Below, piece by piece: positions 37,315 through 46,846 of a stretch of 64,000 bases of DNA (the first letter of the stretch is position 1; the number at the start of each line of letters is the position of its first letter). Below the pieces are notes generated by a model. That model did not search any database, had not been told where the DNA came from, and saw only the letters and a program-made list of their open reading frames with translations. The position numbers and the translations under genes are program-made. The stretch covers positions 2,666,001-2,730,000 of the forward strand of contig NZ_RJUK01000001.1 of the NCBI RefSeq assembly GCF_003762925.1. Direction: 5' to 3'. The stretch is from Marinimicrobium koreense (GTDB taxonomy: Bacteria > Pseudomonadota > Gammaproteobacteria > Pseudomonadales > Cellvibrionaceae).

Positions 37315-38877
37315 TTACCACCAGGCGACATAAAACGCCGCAAGAATGACAATGACAGCCAGAGCCGACACATCGAAACCCGGGCGGGTAGCAAATGTGA
37401 TATCTCCGAGCTGCACCGGCCTCTCATGCTCCGGCGTTCGCCCAAGCAGTGATACGACGACCGCCACCAGAACGCACATCAAGAACACCATACCCACCCG
37501 GTCGATAAAGGGCAGTTCGGGCCAGAACAGCTTCAGAGCCACGCTGAATATCGCCGACCCCAGGGCTGCCGCCAATCCGCCGTTTGCCGTCGTCCGCCTC
37601 CAGAACATACCCAGTAGAAATAACGTGACAATCCCTGGCGTGAAGAAACCCGTGAACTCCTGGATGTACTGGAAGGCTTGATCAAACTGGCCCAACAATG
37701 GCTGCGCGACCAGCATGGCAACCACCAAGGCGGATAGGCTGGCGACACGCCCTATCAACACATAATGACGCTGGCTCAGACCCGGGCGGTATTTGGCATA
37801 AAGATCCATGGTAAATATGGTCGAAATGCTGTTGGTCATCGATGCCAAGGACGAAACAATCGCGGCGATCAATGCGGCAATGATCAGGCCTTTGAGACCC
37901 GAGGGCGCGAAAGTCAGCAATGAGGGGTAGGCTTGATCCGGTCGCTCCAGATTCGGCACTAACAGCACGGCAGCGATACCGGGCAGTACCACTATCAAAG
38001 GCATCAGCAACTTCAGGAATGCGGCTAACGCAATACCTTTTTGAGCCTCGTGAATGCTCTTGGCTGCCAGCGCACGCTGAATGATGTACTGGTTAAAGCC
38101 CCAGTATGACAGGTTCATGATCCACAAGCCTCCTACCAGTACAGACAGGCCGGGCAAGTCCTTGTAGTGGGGACTCGAGGGTGCCAGGATCATATCGAAC
38201 TTCTCAGGCAACTCCCTAGTCAGAGTGACAAATCCGGATAGGGCCCCTCCTCCGTCGCCAATCAGGGTCAAAACGGTATAGGTGAGAAACAATCCGCCCA
38301 ACACTAGCAATACCACTTGGATAATGTCGGTCATGGCAACCGCTTTCAAACCGCCGTAAAGGGAGTAGGTAATGGAAAACAGTGCCAAAAACAACATTCC
38401 GTACAGGATCTCAATGCCGCTAATGGTGTTAATCGCCAAAGCTCCCAACCAAAGCACTGCGGTAAGATTCACGAACACATACACACCGAGCCAGAACAAA
38501 GCCATTACCGAGCGAACCCGATGATCGTAACGCTGCTCCAGAAACTGAGGCATAGTGTAAATTTTTCGCTTCAGAAAAATTGGCAGGAAAAACTTACCTA
38601 CGATAATCAAAGTCAACGCCGCCATCCACTCGTAGGACGCAATTGCCAAACCTATATGGTATCCGGAGCCGGACATCCCGATAATCTGTTCAGCAGATAT
38701 ATTGGCGGCAATTAGCGAGGCACCAATGGCCCACCAGGGTAAGCTGTTACCCGCGAGAAAGTAGTCATTGGTGTCCTTTTGATGACCGGTTTTCTCCCGA
38801 GACACCCACCAGGCAATACCAATAATGCATAACACGTAAGCGACAAATATCCCGATATCAAAAGTGCTAATCTGCAT
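37315..38877 (-). CDS. sglT: Na+/galactose (glucose) symporter, SGLT type
   Basis: A 520-residue inner-membrane solute:sodium symporter. About 14 hydrophobic segments are visible. The block ISAEQIIGMSGSGYHIGLAI followed by ASYEW closely resembles the sodium/galactose transporter vSGLT of Vibrio parahaemolyticus. The first helix begins IGIFVAYVLCIIGIAWW, and RKIYTMPQFLEQRYDHRVR is the usual cytoplasmic loop of the family. It is last in the minus-strand order galE-galM-galT-galK-symporter, 32 bp after galK, so it should bring in the galactose that the Leloir enzymes use. Galactose as substrate is inferred from the operon and the vSGLT likeness. Confidence 0.9.
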   Translation of the reverse strand: MQISTFDIGIFVAYVLCIIGIAWWVSREKTGHQKDTNDYFLAGNSLPWWAIGASLIAANISAEQIIGMSGSGYHIGLAIASYEWMAALTLIIVGKFFLPIFLKRKIYTMPQFLEQRYDHRVRSVMALFWLGVYVFVNLTAVLWLGALAINTISGIEILYGMLFLALFSITYSLYGGLKAVAMTDIIQVVLLVLGGLFLTYTVLTLIGDGGGALSGFVTLTRELPEKFDMILAPSSPHYKDLPGLSVLVGGLWIMNLSYWGFNQYIIQRALAAKSIHEAQKGIALAAFLKLLMPLIVVLPGIAAVLLVPNLERPDQAYPSLLTFAPSGLKGLIIAALIAAIVSSLASMTNSISTIFTMDLYAKYRPGLSQRHYVLIGRVASLSALVVAMLVAQPLLGQFDQAFQYIQEFTGFFTPGIVTLFLLGMFWRRTTANGGLAAALGSAIFSVALKLFWPELPFIDRVGMVFLMCVLVAVVVSLLGRTPEHERPVQLGDITFATRPGFDVSALAVIVILAAFYVAWW

Positions 38878-38909
38878 AAGTAAACCTTTTTATTATTACG
38901 GTGATTGAG

Positions 38910-40073
38910 TTAACAATTTTCGTCTAAAGAGGTTTCACTGAATGCCCCTTGCTCTGCCGTACAAATATAAAGACTTTCTCGAATACCCGTGCGGGCGTGA
39001 TACTCAACCGATACCGCATTCTCCACCGAAGGAACCAGTTCCTTGGGCACCAGGGCCACAACACAGCCACCGAATCCGCCTCCGGTCATGCGCACCCCGC
39101 CTTGGGTACCAATGACCTCGTCGATAATGGCAACCAGGGTATCTACCGGTTCGATTGTGATTTCAAAGTCTTCCCGCATAGAGCGATGGGACTCCGCCAT
39201 CAGTTGACTGACGATTCGGTAATCCGACTCCTCCAGCGCTCGGCCCATGGCGAGAGTCCGATCATTCTCGGATATAACGTGGCGGGCACGTCGGAATACC
39301 GGATCAGACATTCGTTCTCGCCCGGCGTAAAGTTGGTCCATAGTCGCCGCACGCAAAGACTCTACCCCCAGAAGACTTGCCGCCTCTTCACACTGTTCTC
39401 GGCGTAGGTTGTACTCGCTGTCCACTAATCCCCGTTTAACGTTGGAGTTGACGATGACGACCTGATAATCGGGATTAATAGGATGGTATTCATAAGCGAG
39501 CGACTGGCAATCGAGTAGCAGCGCATTTCCCGCTTTGCCTAGTGCCGAGATGAGTTGATCCATAATCCCGCAAGAACAACCGACGAACTCATTCTCGGCC
39601 CGCTGCCCGATTAGAGCAGCTTCGACGCCACTGAGCGGCAACTTATACAAACTGGCCACCGCCTTGAGTACCGCTATTTCCAATGAGGCGGATGAACTCA
39701 GTCCTGCCCCCTGGGGTACATTGCCGGTAATTATCATGTTCACGCCGTTAAAATCGTACGTTTCACTCAGAACTTTCAAGACCCCCCGGACATAATTGCT
39801 CCAGGGTTGCGCCTGATCAAATCGAATGTCATCCATGCTGAAGTAACTGGTTGCACCAGAGTAATCCATAGCAACTGCAGAGATAATGCGATCGTCTCGC
39901 CGGCCGACAGCAACATCAGTACCGAAATTGATCGCGGCCGGAAATACGAAGCCTTGATTGTAATCCGTATGTTCACCAATTAGGTTGACACGACCGGGCG
40001 CGCGAGTCATCACATCGGGGGCACACTGAAAGTAATACTCAAAGGCTTGCGCCAGCTTGTTGAATTCAGCCAT
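38910..40073 (-). CDS. galK: Galactokinase
   Basis: It phosphorylates alpha-D-galactose at C1, the first step of the Leloir pathway. The product has 387 residues of the GHMP kinase family. The galactokinase signature is [20 protein letters not shown], the ATP-binding motif is [18 protein letters not shown], the catalytic Asp is in [12 protein letters not shown], and the third GHMP motif is [16 protein letters not shown]. Its ATG overlaps the galT stop by 8 bp, so translation is coupled. The length is normal and all motifs are intact. Confidence 0.97.
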   Translation of the reverse strand: MAEFNKLAQAFEYYFQCAPDVMTRAPGRVNLIGEHTDYNQGFVFPAAINFGTDVAVGRRDDRIISAVAMDYSGATSYFSMDDIRFDQAQPWSNYVRGVLKVLSETYDFNGVNMIITGNVPQGAGLSSSASLEIAVLKAVASLYKLPLSGVEAALIGQRAENEFVGCSCGIMDQLISALGKAGNALLLDCQSLAYEYHPINPDYQVVIVNSNVKRGLVDSEYNLRREQCEEAASLLGVESLRAATMDQLYAGRERMSDPVFRRARHVISENDRTLAMGRALEESDYRIVSQLMAESHRSMREDFEITIEPVDTLVAIIDEVIGTQGGVRMTGGGFGGCVVALVPKELVPSVENAVSVEYHARTGIRESLYICTAEQGAFSETSLDENC

Positions 40074-41118
40074 GGTTCTGCTCCCGTTTGTAATGAATCG
40101 CCGAAAGAGATCGTAATCTCTCGGCGGCTTGCTCAGGCGTCAAGTCACGCTGAGCTTCCGTCAACATTTCGTATCCCACCATGAACTTACGCACCGTGGC
40201 CGAACGTAGCAGGGGAGGATAGAAATGGGCATGAACACGCCACTCAGGATGAGCACTTTGATCAAAGGGGGCGCCATGCCAGCCCATTGAGTAGGGAAAA
40301 GACACCTGGAAAAGATTGTCGTACAACGTCGTCAGACGCTGGATAGCTTCAGCCAGCGATTCGCGCTGGTCTGAATTCAGATCTGACAGACGGGCCAGTT
40401 CAAAACGCGGCAACAACAATGTTTCAAACGGCCAGGCGGCCCAATAGGGAACCATTACCAACCAATCCCGATTTTCAAAAACCAGGCGTTCTCGCTGTTC
40501 AACTTCACGTTCAGCATAATCCGCCAACATGGATCGACCATTCGCCTGATAATAGGCCCTGAAACGCTCAAGTTTGCGCGCCGCCATGGTCGGTATTTGC
40601 TGCTGTGCCCACACTTGCCCATGAGGATGGGGATTGGAGCACCCCATCATCGCCCCTTTGTTCTCGAACACCTGTACCCAGCGATACTCACGCCCCAGCT
40701 CTCGAGTCTGCTCCTGCCAACAATTGATGACGGCCATGAGCTCCGAAATACTCAATTCAGGAAGTGTTTTTCTATGATCAGGCGAGAAGCAGATGACTCG
40801 ACTGCGCCCCTGCTCGGCGGCCATAGTGAACAGGGGGTCGTTGGTACTCACAGATGGCGTATCGGGTTTGAGCGCGGCAAAATCATTCTCAAAAACATAC
40901 GTAGATTCGTAGCACGGATTCTGCTCACCATTTACTCGCCGATTGCCCGGGCACAGATAACAGTCCGGATCGTAGGGTGGCCGCCTTTCGGTGTCCGGTA
41001 GCTCAGACTGGCCCTGCCACGGCCGTTTGGCCCGATGCGGAGAAACCAGCACCCAGTCGCCTGTCATGGGGTTAAGACGGCGATGTGGATGCTCAGTCGG
41101 ATCAAAGGTGTTGTTCAT
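40066..41118 (-). CDS. galT: Galactose-1-phosphate uridylyltransferase
   Basis: It exchanges UMP between UDP-glucose and galactose-1-phosphate. The product has 350 residues from ATG 41118. A GTG at 41163 overlapping the galM stop is possible, but the extra residues are not family-like. The zinc-site cysteines are in [10 protein letters not shown], and the nucleophilic His is in [13 protein letters not shown] (H-P-H-G-Q). [19 protein letters not shown] is the classic N-terminal signature, and the second zinc/iron region is in [17 protein letters not shown]. This is family 1 GalT. It lies between galM and galK. Confidence 0.96.
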   Translation of the reverse strand: MNNTFDPTEHPHRRLNPMTGDWVLVSPHRAKRPWQGQSELPDTERRPPYDPDCYLCPGNRRVNGEQNPCYESTYVFENDFAALKPDTPSVSTNDPLFTMAAEQGRSRVICFSPDHRKTLPELSISELMAVINCWQEQTRELGREYRWVQVFENKGAMMGCSNPHPHGQVWAQQQIPTMAARKLERFRAYYQANGRSMLADYAEREVEQRERLVFENRDWLVMVPYWAAWPFETLLLPRFELARLSDLNSDQRESLAEAIQRLTTLYDNLFQVSFPYSMGWHGAPFDQSAHPEWRVHAHFYPPLLRSATVRKFMVGYEMLTEAQRDLTPEQAAERLRSLSAIHYKREQNHG

Positions 41119-41162
41119 TTCCAATGCTCTGCTGTGTTTCAGTTTAACGTCTGCCAAAATCA

Positions 41163-42317
41163 CTATCGCGCGGAGAAGCGGTAGATGATCTGCTGTTTAT
41201 AGGTGTCCCCCGGACGCAGGATGGTGTCAGGGAAATTGGGATTATTGGGTGAATCAGGAAAGTACTGGGGCTCCAGACACAGAGCCGTTCGGTGCTCATA
41301 AGCGAGCCCATTTTTACCCCGAGTCGAGCCGTCAAGAAAGTTACCCGAATAGAACTGCAAGCCCGGACTGTCAGTGACTAAGGTCATTCTTCTGCCCGAT
41401 GCCGGGTCACTGAGAACTGCCGCCACCTGCAAGTCATTGGGCGATTCCTCTGACAAGACCCAGTTGTGATCGTAGCCGTGGCCGAAAGTCAGTTGTCGGT
41501 TATTTTCCCCAATACTTTCGCCAATTGCCTTGGGCTTAGTAAAGTCAAACGGCGTTTCAGAAACCGAACGAATCTCACCCGTTGGAATCAATCCTTCGCC
41601 TACCGGTGTAAAATGATCGGCGCGGATTTGTAAACGATGGTCGGCGATGGATCCCGAACCAGCCAGATTAAAGTAGGCATGATTAGTCAGGCTTACAGGA
41701 GTCGGCATGTCAGTCTTCGCCTCTAGGGTCAAGCGCAACTCGTTCTCTTGGTTGAGCTCATAGACCGCCGTAGTGGTCAGCGTTCCGGGGTAACCACCTT
41801 CTCCATCTGGACTGACCAGTCGTAGCCGAACTCCTGCGGTCTCTTGGGTATTATAAGGTTCAGCCTGCCATACTTGCTTGTGGAATCCGGTGCTTCCGCT
41901 GTGCAGGTGATTACCGTTATTGTTTTTCTCAAGCTCATAGGTTTCCCCATTCAGCTGAAAATGACCTCCGGCTATTCTATTACCGTATCGCCCGATTATA
42001 GCGCCAAAATACTTGGTATCATTGACGTACTCATCAAAGCTTTCATACCCAAGTACGACATCGTCGATATTGCCCTGTTCATCCGGAACCTCGATTGACC
42101 GGATGATGCCACCATAGTTCAAAATGCGAACCGTCATTCCCTGGTCGTTGCTCAGAGTAAATTCGGAAACATCCTCACCCTTAGGAGTTTTACCGAAATC
42201 TGTGACGGTGACGTCCACTACCGAATCACCATCGCTGCACGCGGCCATCGAGAGTAGCCCGACAGAGGCTAAAATAGGCCTCCAACATAAGCTAAAATCG
42301 CGTTTTAGAATTATCAT
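41163..42317 (-). CDS. galM: Aldose 1-epimerase (mutarotase), lipoprotein form
   Basis: It interconverts alpha- and beta-galactose. The product has 384 residues. The N-terminus has a hydrophobic stretch ending in the lipobox LLSMAAC, so the enzyme should be a periplasm-facing lipoprotein, unlike cytosolic Escherichia coli GalM. Catalytic-site segments are [30 protein letters not shown] (His) and [19 protein letters not shown] (Glu). DHNWVL is also typical. It could supply the anomer preferred by the symporter before uptake. It lies 51 bp after galE on the same strand. Confidence 0.93.
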   Translation of the reverse strand: MIILKRDFSLCWRPILASVGLLSMAACSDGDSVVDVTVTDFGKTPKGEDVSEFTLSNDQGMTVRILNYGGIIRSIEVPDEQGNIDDVVLGYESFDEYVNDTKYFGAIIGRYGNRIAGGHFQLNGETYELEKNNNGNHLHSGSTGFHKQVWQAEPYNTQETAGVRLRLVSPDGEGGYPGTLTTTAVYELNQENELRLTLEAKTDMPTPVSLTNHAYFNLAGSGSIADHRLQIRADHFTPVGEGLIPTGEIRSVSETPFDFTKPKAIGESIGENNRQLTFGHGYDHNWVLSEESPNDLQVAAVLSDPASGRRMTLVTDSPGLQFYSGNFLDGSTRGKNGLAYEHRTALCLEPQYFPDSPNNPNFPDTILRPGDTYKQQIIYRFSAR

Positions 42318-42368
42318 TATTAAATCCTCACAGGTTAATTACGCAAGTAATTGATTCCCCGAGTTCCA

Positions 42369-43379
42369 TTATTGAAAGCCATTCGGGTTCGTAGACTGCC
42401 AGCGCCAAACATCCTCTGCCATGAGATCAATGCCAAGCTCCGCCCGCCAGTGCAATTCTCGCTCAGCTTTGGCAGGATCGGCCCAGCACTCTGCGATATC
42501 GCCTGCGCGACGGGGAGCCAACTCATAGGGAATAGGGCGACCAGTCGCCCGCTCGAATGCGTCCACGATGTCGAGAACGCTGTAACCACGTCCGGTACCC
42601 AGGTTATAGATGTGGACCCCAGCGTCCGTGTGGCAGTGCTCTAGTGCCGCCAGGTGGCCCCGCGCCAGGTCCACCACATGGATGTAGTCGCGTACTCCGG
42701 TGCCATCTTTTGTGGGGTAGTCGTTACCAAATATCGACAATGAAGGCCGTCGTCCCACCGCCACCTGAGCGATGTAGGGCATGAGATTGTTGGGAATGCC
42801 GTTGGGATCTTCCCCGATCAGACCGCTCTCATGGGCACCGCCGGGGTTGAAATAGCGCAACAGAATGACACTCAGATCACGCTCAGCATGCGCCACGTCT
42901 TCGAGCATCTGTTCCGCCAGCCATTTGGTGCGACCATAAGGGTTGGTCGCCGACATAGGGAAGTCTTCCTGAATCGGTACCGACGCCGGATTACCATAGA
43001 CAGTGGCCGACGAGCTGAACACGATGCAAGACACATGGTGCTCCAGCATAACCGACACCAATTGTCGGGTACCATGGACATTGACATCGTAGTAGTCCAA
43101 CGGAATCTGTGTGGACTCGCCAACCGCCTTTAACCCAGCGAAGTGCATAACAGCGTCAAAACGATGGTCGGTGAAAATGCACTCCAAGGCTGCCCGGTTT
43201 CTGATGTCCGCCTCGTAAAAGCTCGGACTCTGACCAGAGATTTGCTTAAGGCGATCCAGTCCCGAGCGTTTGCTGTTAGCCAGATTGTCCAGAATCACTA
43301 CCTGGTGGCCCTGGGAGAGCAGCTCCACACAAGTGTGGAGACCTATATAACCCAAGCCACCGGTTACCAGAATTTTCAT
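42369..43379 (-). CDS. galE: UDP-glucose 4-epimerase
   Basis: It interconverts UDP-galactose and UDP-glucose, closing the Leloir cycle. The product has 336 residues from ATG 43379, with AGAGG seven to eight bases upstream. The NAD-binding Gly motif is TGGLGYIGLHTC, the catalytic Ser region is VFSSSATVYGNP, the catalytic Tyr/Lys is NPYGRTKWLAE (YxxxK), and RYFNPGGAH and NLGTGRGYSVLDI are family motifs. It is the first gene of the minus-strand gal operon, and a weaker GalR-type site lies 34 bp before the start. Confidence 0.97.
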   Translation of the reverse strand: MKILVTGGLGYIGLHTCVELLSQGHQVVILDNLANSKRSGLDRLKQISGQSPSFYEADIRNRAALECIFTDHRFDAVMHFAGLKAVGESTQIPLDYYDVNVHGTRQLVSVMLEHHVSCIVFSSSATVYGNPASVPIQEDFPMSATNPYGRTKWLAEQMLEDVAHAERDLSVILLRYFNPGGAHESGLIGEDPNGIPNNLMPYIAQVAVGRRPSLSIFGNDYPTKDGTGVRDYIHVVDLARGHLAALEHCHTDAGVHIYNLGTGRGYSVLDIVDAFERATGRPIPYELAPRRAGDIAECWADPAKAERELHWRAELGIDLMAEDVWRWQSTNPNGFQ

Positions 43380-43412
43380 GCCCACCCTCTTGTTATCCGG
43401 GAATTTCTGACA

Positions 43413-43429
43413 GGTTATACGTTTTCCCT
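43413..43429. promoter_or_regulatory. Candidate GalR-type operator 4 (galE), weaker
   Basis: GGTTATACGTTTTCCCT shares the central ACGT, the GGT-like half-site and the spacing with the other sites but is more degenerate. It sits where the galE promoter should be, so repression there would make sense. Confidence 0.45.
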
Positions 43430-43652
43430 CCGATTTTAAAGCTGCTTCACAAACAAAAAACTATCTCCCCCTCGCTATTAAATGGCAACAACCGCCAAAA
43501 AATAAAAATATTCTGCCAATTATTCCTGAGAAAAAGCCAATAAGCCGAATATATATTATTTATAATAATTTATAATTGCAATGTTATTCGTTGCCGGTAA
43601 TCCTAAGATTTTTGCCAACAGGTGGCTTGAAAATGCATCATTACGGCCAGGA

Positions 43653-43669
43653 AGGTTAAACGATTACAA
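43653..43669. promoter_or_regulatory. Candidate GalR-type operator 5 (galR)
   Basis: AGGTTAAACGATTACAA, read on the other strand, is TTGTAATCGTTTAACCT, a 16/17 match to operator 2 before the ECF sigma gene. It lies 76 bp before galR and suggests autoregulation. Confidence 0.65.
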
Positions 43670-43744
43670 CGGCTCTCACTCTTAAGCTGCGACACCTTAG
43701 CGGATCTGGTATTGTTACCGCTTATTCTGGAACAGGTTTACTCA

Positions 43745-44746
43745 ATGGCCACCATTAAAGACATTGCCAATGCCGCCGGCGTATCGCTGGCCACGGTTTC
43801 CCGGGTCATCAACGATGGTCCCAAGGTTGGCAAGGCCACCCGTGAACGCATCAAGAAAATCATGGACGAAATGGGCTACCGGCCCAATGCCAACGCCCGA
43901 GCCCTGGTCAACAAACGTAGCGCCTCCTTGGGCGTGGTGCTTGCCGAACTGTCCGATCCATTCTTTGCAACCCTGGCCCATGGCATTGAAGCCACCACGC
44001 GCAAACAAGGCGTCCAGATCCTGATGAGTTCCGGCTCCATCGAACGAGAGACCGAACGCCAGGCGATCGAAACCCTACTGGAGCATCGCTGCGAAGCCAT
44101 GGTGGTACACAGCAAGGCGCTGGATGACGAGACACTGATTGATCTGGCCGGACAGGTGCCCGGCTTTGTGTTGATCAACCGCTACATCCCCGAAATAGCC
44201 AATCGCTGCGTCTGGCTCGACAACGTCGCCGGCGGTCGGGCCATGGCCAAATACATGCTCAGCCAGGGCCACCGGGATATCGCCGTAATCAGCAGTCGCT
44301 ATCAGATTGAAGACCCGGTGCAGCGGATTCAGGGCATCCGGGAGGAGCTGGAGCAAGCGGGTATAGCTCTGCCCGATGCCAATATCGAGTACAGCACGCC
44401 GGATCAGGAGGGAGGGGAGATTGCGGTCCAGAATCTGCTAGCCAAGGGTAAGCAGTTTACCGCCGTTCTCGCCTACAACGACGCCATGGCATCCGGCGCC
44501 ATGACCATTCTGCAGGATCACGGCATTGACGTACCCAACGAAGTTTCGGTAATCGGCTACGACGATGTGTTGCTGGCGAAGTACTGTCGCCCCAAACTCA
44601 CCACCCTACGCTATCCGGTGGAGGTCATGGCGATGCGTGCCGCCGAGCTGGCATTGAGTTACGCCTCGGGAAACCGCCCAGAGCCCGGAGTCACTTTCAA
44701 ATACACTCCGACGATCGTGAAGCGCGAATCGGTGGTCAAGCGCTAG
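43745..44746 (+). CDS. galR: LacI/GalR-family transcriptional regulator of the galactose locus
   Basis: A 333-residue repressor. The start is ATG 43745. The N-terminal HTH is ATIKDIANAAGVSLATVSRV, and the hinge helix includes PNANARALVNKRS. The periplasmic-binding-protein-like sensor domain runs from about residue 60 (LGVVLAELSDPFFATLAHGI) to the end (VIGYDDVLLAKYCRPKLTTL). It is divergent from the gal operon, which usually marks the local regulator. The inferred ligand is galactose or a derivative. The five candidate operators in the window share a LacI-type central CG. Its stop overlaps the convergent MFS gene by 11 bp. Confidence 0.9.
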   Translation: MATIKDIANAAGVSLATVSRVINDGPKVGKATRERIKKIMDEMGYRPNANARALVNKRSASLGVVLAELSDPFFATLAHGIEATTRKQGVQILMSSGSIERETERQAIETLLEHRCEAMVVHSKALDDETLIDLAGQVPGFVLINRYIPEIANRCVWLDNVAGGRAMAKYMLSQGHRDIAVISSRYQIEDPVQRIQGIREELEQAGIALPDANIEYSTPDQEGGEIAVQNLLAKGKQFTAVLAYNDAMASGAMTILQDHGIDVPNEVSVIGYDDVLLAKYCRPKLTTLRYPVEVMAMRAAELALSYASGNRPEPGVTFKYTPTIVKRESVVKR

Positions 44747-45935
44747 CCGGTCGCGGATTGCGCCGCTCCATCCGCCAGGCCAATGCGAAAAACACCAGCC
44801 CCGCCACGGCCGTGGTGGCACCGACATAACCCGTCGAACTCCAACCCAAGCCCGCCGAAATCGCCAGGCCTCCCAGCATAGGGCCAATGGCATTCGCCGT
44901 ATTGAAGGCCGCGTGGTGGGAGGCGGCAGCCAGGGTCTGGGCGCCCACCGCCACATCCATCAGGTGGGTCTGAAGGGGCGGTGATACCGCCGCCACCGTG
45001 CCCACCAGGAAGGTCATCATCAGAATGCTCCACAGCTCACCGGTGGCCGAAGGGAACACCAGATACACCGCCAGGCTCCAGAGCAACGCGCCGCCCACCG
45101 CCTTGAACTGGAATTTGTCGAACAACCAGCCGCCGAGAATATTGCCCAGAAAGCCGCCCGCGCCGAAGGTCGCCATGGCGATGGGAATCCAGCCTTTTTC
45201 CACCTCGGTGACGTACAGCAGGGTAGGGGCCAGATAGCTGAACACGCAGAAGACGCCGGCAAAGCCGGTGGCACCGATCATCAGGGCCAGCCATACCTGA
45301 GGGCGGTGAAACGCCTTGAGTTCGGCCACCGGGCGGTTACGGGGCTGGTTTCGGTCCAGGGGCAGGTAAATGACAATCAGGATCACCGTCAGAAACGACA
45401 CCGCCGCGACCAGGACAAAAGCATAGCGCCAACTGATGGACTGACCCAGCCAGGTTGCCAGCGGGTTGCCGATCAACACCGCCAGGGTCAGCCCGATCAT
45501 CACCCGGCTGACCGCCTTGCCCCGATCACTGGGCGGCGCCAGACTGGCCACCACCAGGGCGGCCACCCCGAAATAGGTACCGTGGGGCAGGCCAGCAATA
45601 AACCGGAATGCCAGCAGCGACTCATAGCTGGGCGCCAGGGCACTGGCGATATTGGCCAGGGTGTAAAAGCCCATCAGACCGATCAGCAAGTGCCGCCGGA
45701 ACAGCCGCGCGCCAAACACCGCCAGCAGCGGTGCCCCCACTACCACACCCAGTGCGTAGCTGCTGATGACATGACCGACCTGAGGCTCGCTCACCCCCAG
45801 ACCCTCGGCGATACCCGGCATCAGGCCCATGGTAGCGAACTCCCCGGTACCGATACCAAAACCGCCCACGGCCAGGGCGATTTCGATCAGCCACATCTGG
45901 GCTTTGGTCAGGGTCGGGCTGGTGGAAGTGGTCAT
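44736..45935 (-). CDS. MFS transporter, DHA1 family (AraJ-like)
   Basis: The product has 399 residues from ATG 45935; the frame is open to 45992 but the extra residues are not membrane-like. Twelve hydrophobic segments are apparent. GFGIGTGEFATMGLMPGIAE is the first-helix signature of the AraJ/YdhP-type DHA1 branch (known: sugar or drug efflux), and RDGAV-like loop sequence DRGKAVSRVMIGLTLA follows helix 4. It is convergent with galR. It may export sugar or belong to the ancestral spoT-ridA surroundings; its GC-rich appearance is closer to the flanks than to the sulfatase genes. Confidence 0.85.
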   Translation of the reverse strand: MTTSTSPTLTKAQMWLIEIALAVGGFGIGTGEFATMGLMPGIAEGLGVSEPQVGHVISSYALGVVVGAPLLAVFGARLFRRHLLIGLMGFYTLANIASALAPSYESLLAFRFIAGLPHGTYFGVAALVVASLAPPSDRGKAVSRVMIGLTLAVLIGNPLATWLGQSISWRYAFVLVAAVSFLTVILIVIYLPLDRNQPRNRPVAELKAFHRPQVWLALMIGATGFAGVFCVFSYLAPTLLYVTEVEKGWIPIAMATFGAGGFLGNILGGWLFDKFQFKAVGGALLWSLAVYLVFPSATGELWSILMMTFLVGTVAAVSPPLQTHLMDVAVGAQTLAAASHHAAFNTANAIGPMLGGLAISAGLGWSSTGYVGATTAVAGLVFFALAWRMERRNPRPASA

Positions 45936-46199
45936 GTGCGGTCCGTAACTGTGAACGACGCCACCGCCGGTATGCCGCCTACTGTGCTGCATACCGTCAT
46001 TCGGAGCGTTGTTGTGATTGTCGTTTGTGGGGAAAGAGGCTTATGGTGGGCTGCACCACAAAGGCGCGCATTGTACCCCATTTCTGGTAGCTCGCGCAGG
46101 GCGTCCCGATGAGGGCGCCGCGCAATATCTGGCCCTGACGCCCGCCAATCACTATACTGAGTGGTTTTCCCACGCAGAGCATTACCGAAGGATTCTGTT

Positions 46200-46583
46200 A
46201 TGACCAACCGCGCCGTGATCCACACCGATAAGGCCCCGGAGGCCATCGGCACTTACTCGCAAGCCGTCAAAGTCGACAATACCGTTTACCTGTCGGGCCA
46301 GATTCCGCTGAACCCGGAAACCATGGAGTTGGTGGACGGAGGCTTTGAAGCCCAGGCCGAGCAGGTCTTTAAAAACCTGGCCGCCGTGTGTGAAGCCGCC
46401 AATGGCAGCCTGAACCACATCGTCAAGCTGAACCTCTATCTGACCGATCTGGACAACTTTACCGTGGTCAATGAAGTCATGGCCCGGCATTTCCGCCAGC
46501 CGTTCCCCGCCCGTGCTGCGGTGGGTATCAACCAGTTGCCCAAGGGCGCGCTGTTCGAAGCCGAAGGCGTCATGGTGTTGTAA
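46200..46583 (+). CDS. ridA: RidA family enamine/imine deaminase
   Basis: The product has 127 residues. The start is ATG 46200 behind GAAGGA. It hydrolyses reactive 2-aminoacrylate-type enamines made by PLP enzymes. Family marks are [46 protein letters not shown] and [15 protein letters not shown], which includes the conserved Arg of the active site. In many gammaproteobacteria this gene follows spoT directly; here it stands 36 kb away, on the other side of the polysaccharide locus. Confidence 0.95.
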   Translation: MTNRAVIHTDKAPEAIGTYSQAVKVDNTVYLSGQIPLNPETMELVDGGFEAQAEQVFKNLAAVCEAANGSLNHIVKLNLYLTDLDNFTVVNEVMARHFRQPFPARAAVGINQLPKGALFEAEGVMVL

Positions 46584-46639
46584 CCCATGGTCTATACTCC
46601 CCAAGCAGGACATTCATTCACTGTGACGGGAGTCGCGCT

Positions 46640-46843
46640 ATGACAACCAATAAACTGATCGGGCTAATACTGCTGGTCGTCGGCCTTATTCTGTTGTATT
46701 TCGGTTGGCAGTCCTCCCAATCGGTGGGCGACCAGGTGGCGGAGGCGTTCACCGGTCGGTTCACCGACGAGACCCTGTGGTTTCTGATAGGCGGCGCCGC
46801 CGCAGCCGTTGCCGGCGCCTATATGGCTTTCTTCCGAAAGTAG
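46640..46843 (+). CDS. Small membrane protein, DUF3185 family
   Basis: The product has 67 residues with two hydrophobic helices: KLIGLILLVVGLILLYFGWQ, and a second around WFLIGGAAAAVAGAYMAFF, joined by a polar loop with VGDQVAEAFTGRFTDETLW. This is the DUF3185 pattern (known: small inner-membrane proteins of unknown function). It follows ridA by 56 bp on the same strand and ends 3 bp before the convergent cheV stop. Confidence 0.85.
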   Translation: MTTNKLIGLILLVVGLILLYFGWQSSQSVGDQVAEAFTGRFTDETLWFLIGGAAAAVAGAYMAFFRK

Positions 46844-46846
46844 GGG

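Larger units (their letters stand above)
43380..43744. promoter_or_regulatory. galE-galR divergent control region
   Basis: A 365-bp AT-rich divergent region between the gal operon and its presumed repressor gene. It holds two operator-like sites, at 43413-43429 and 43653-43669, about 240 bp apart. That layout would allow repressor looping across the two promoters, as known for other GalR systems. No gene is seen in it. Confidence 0.65.
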
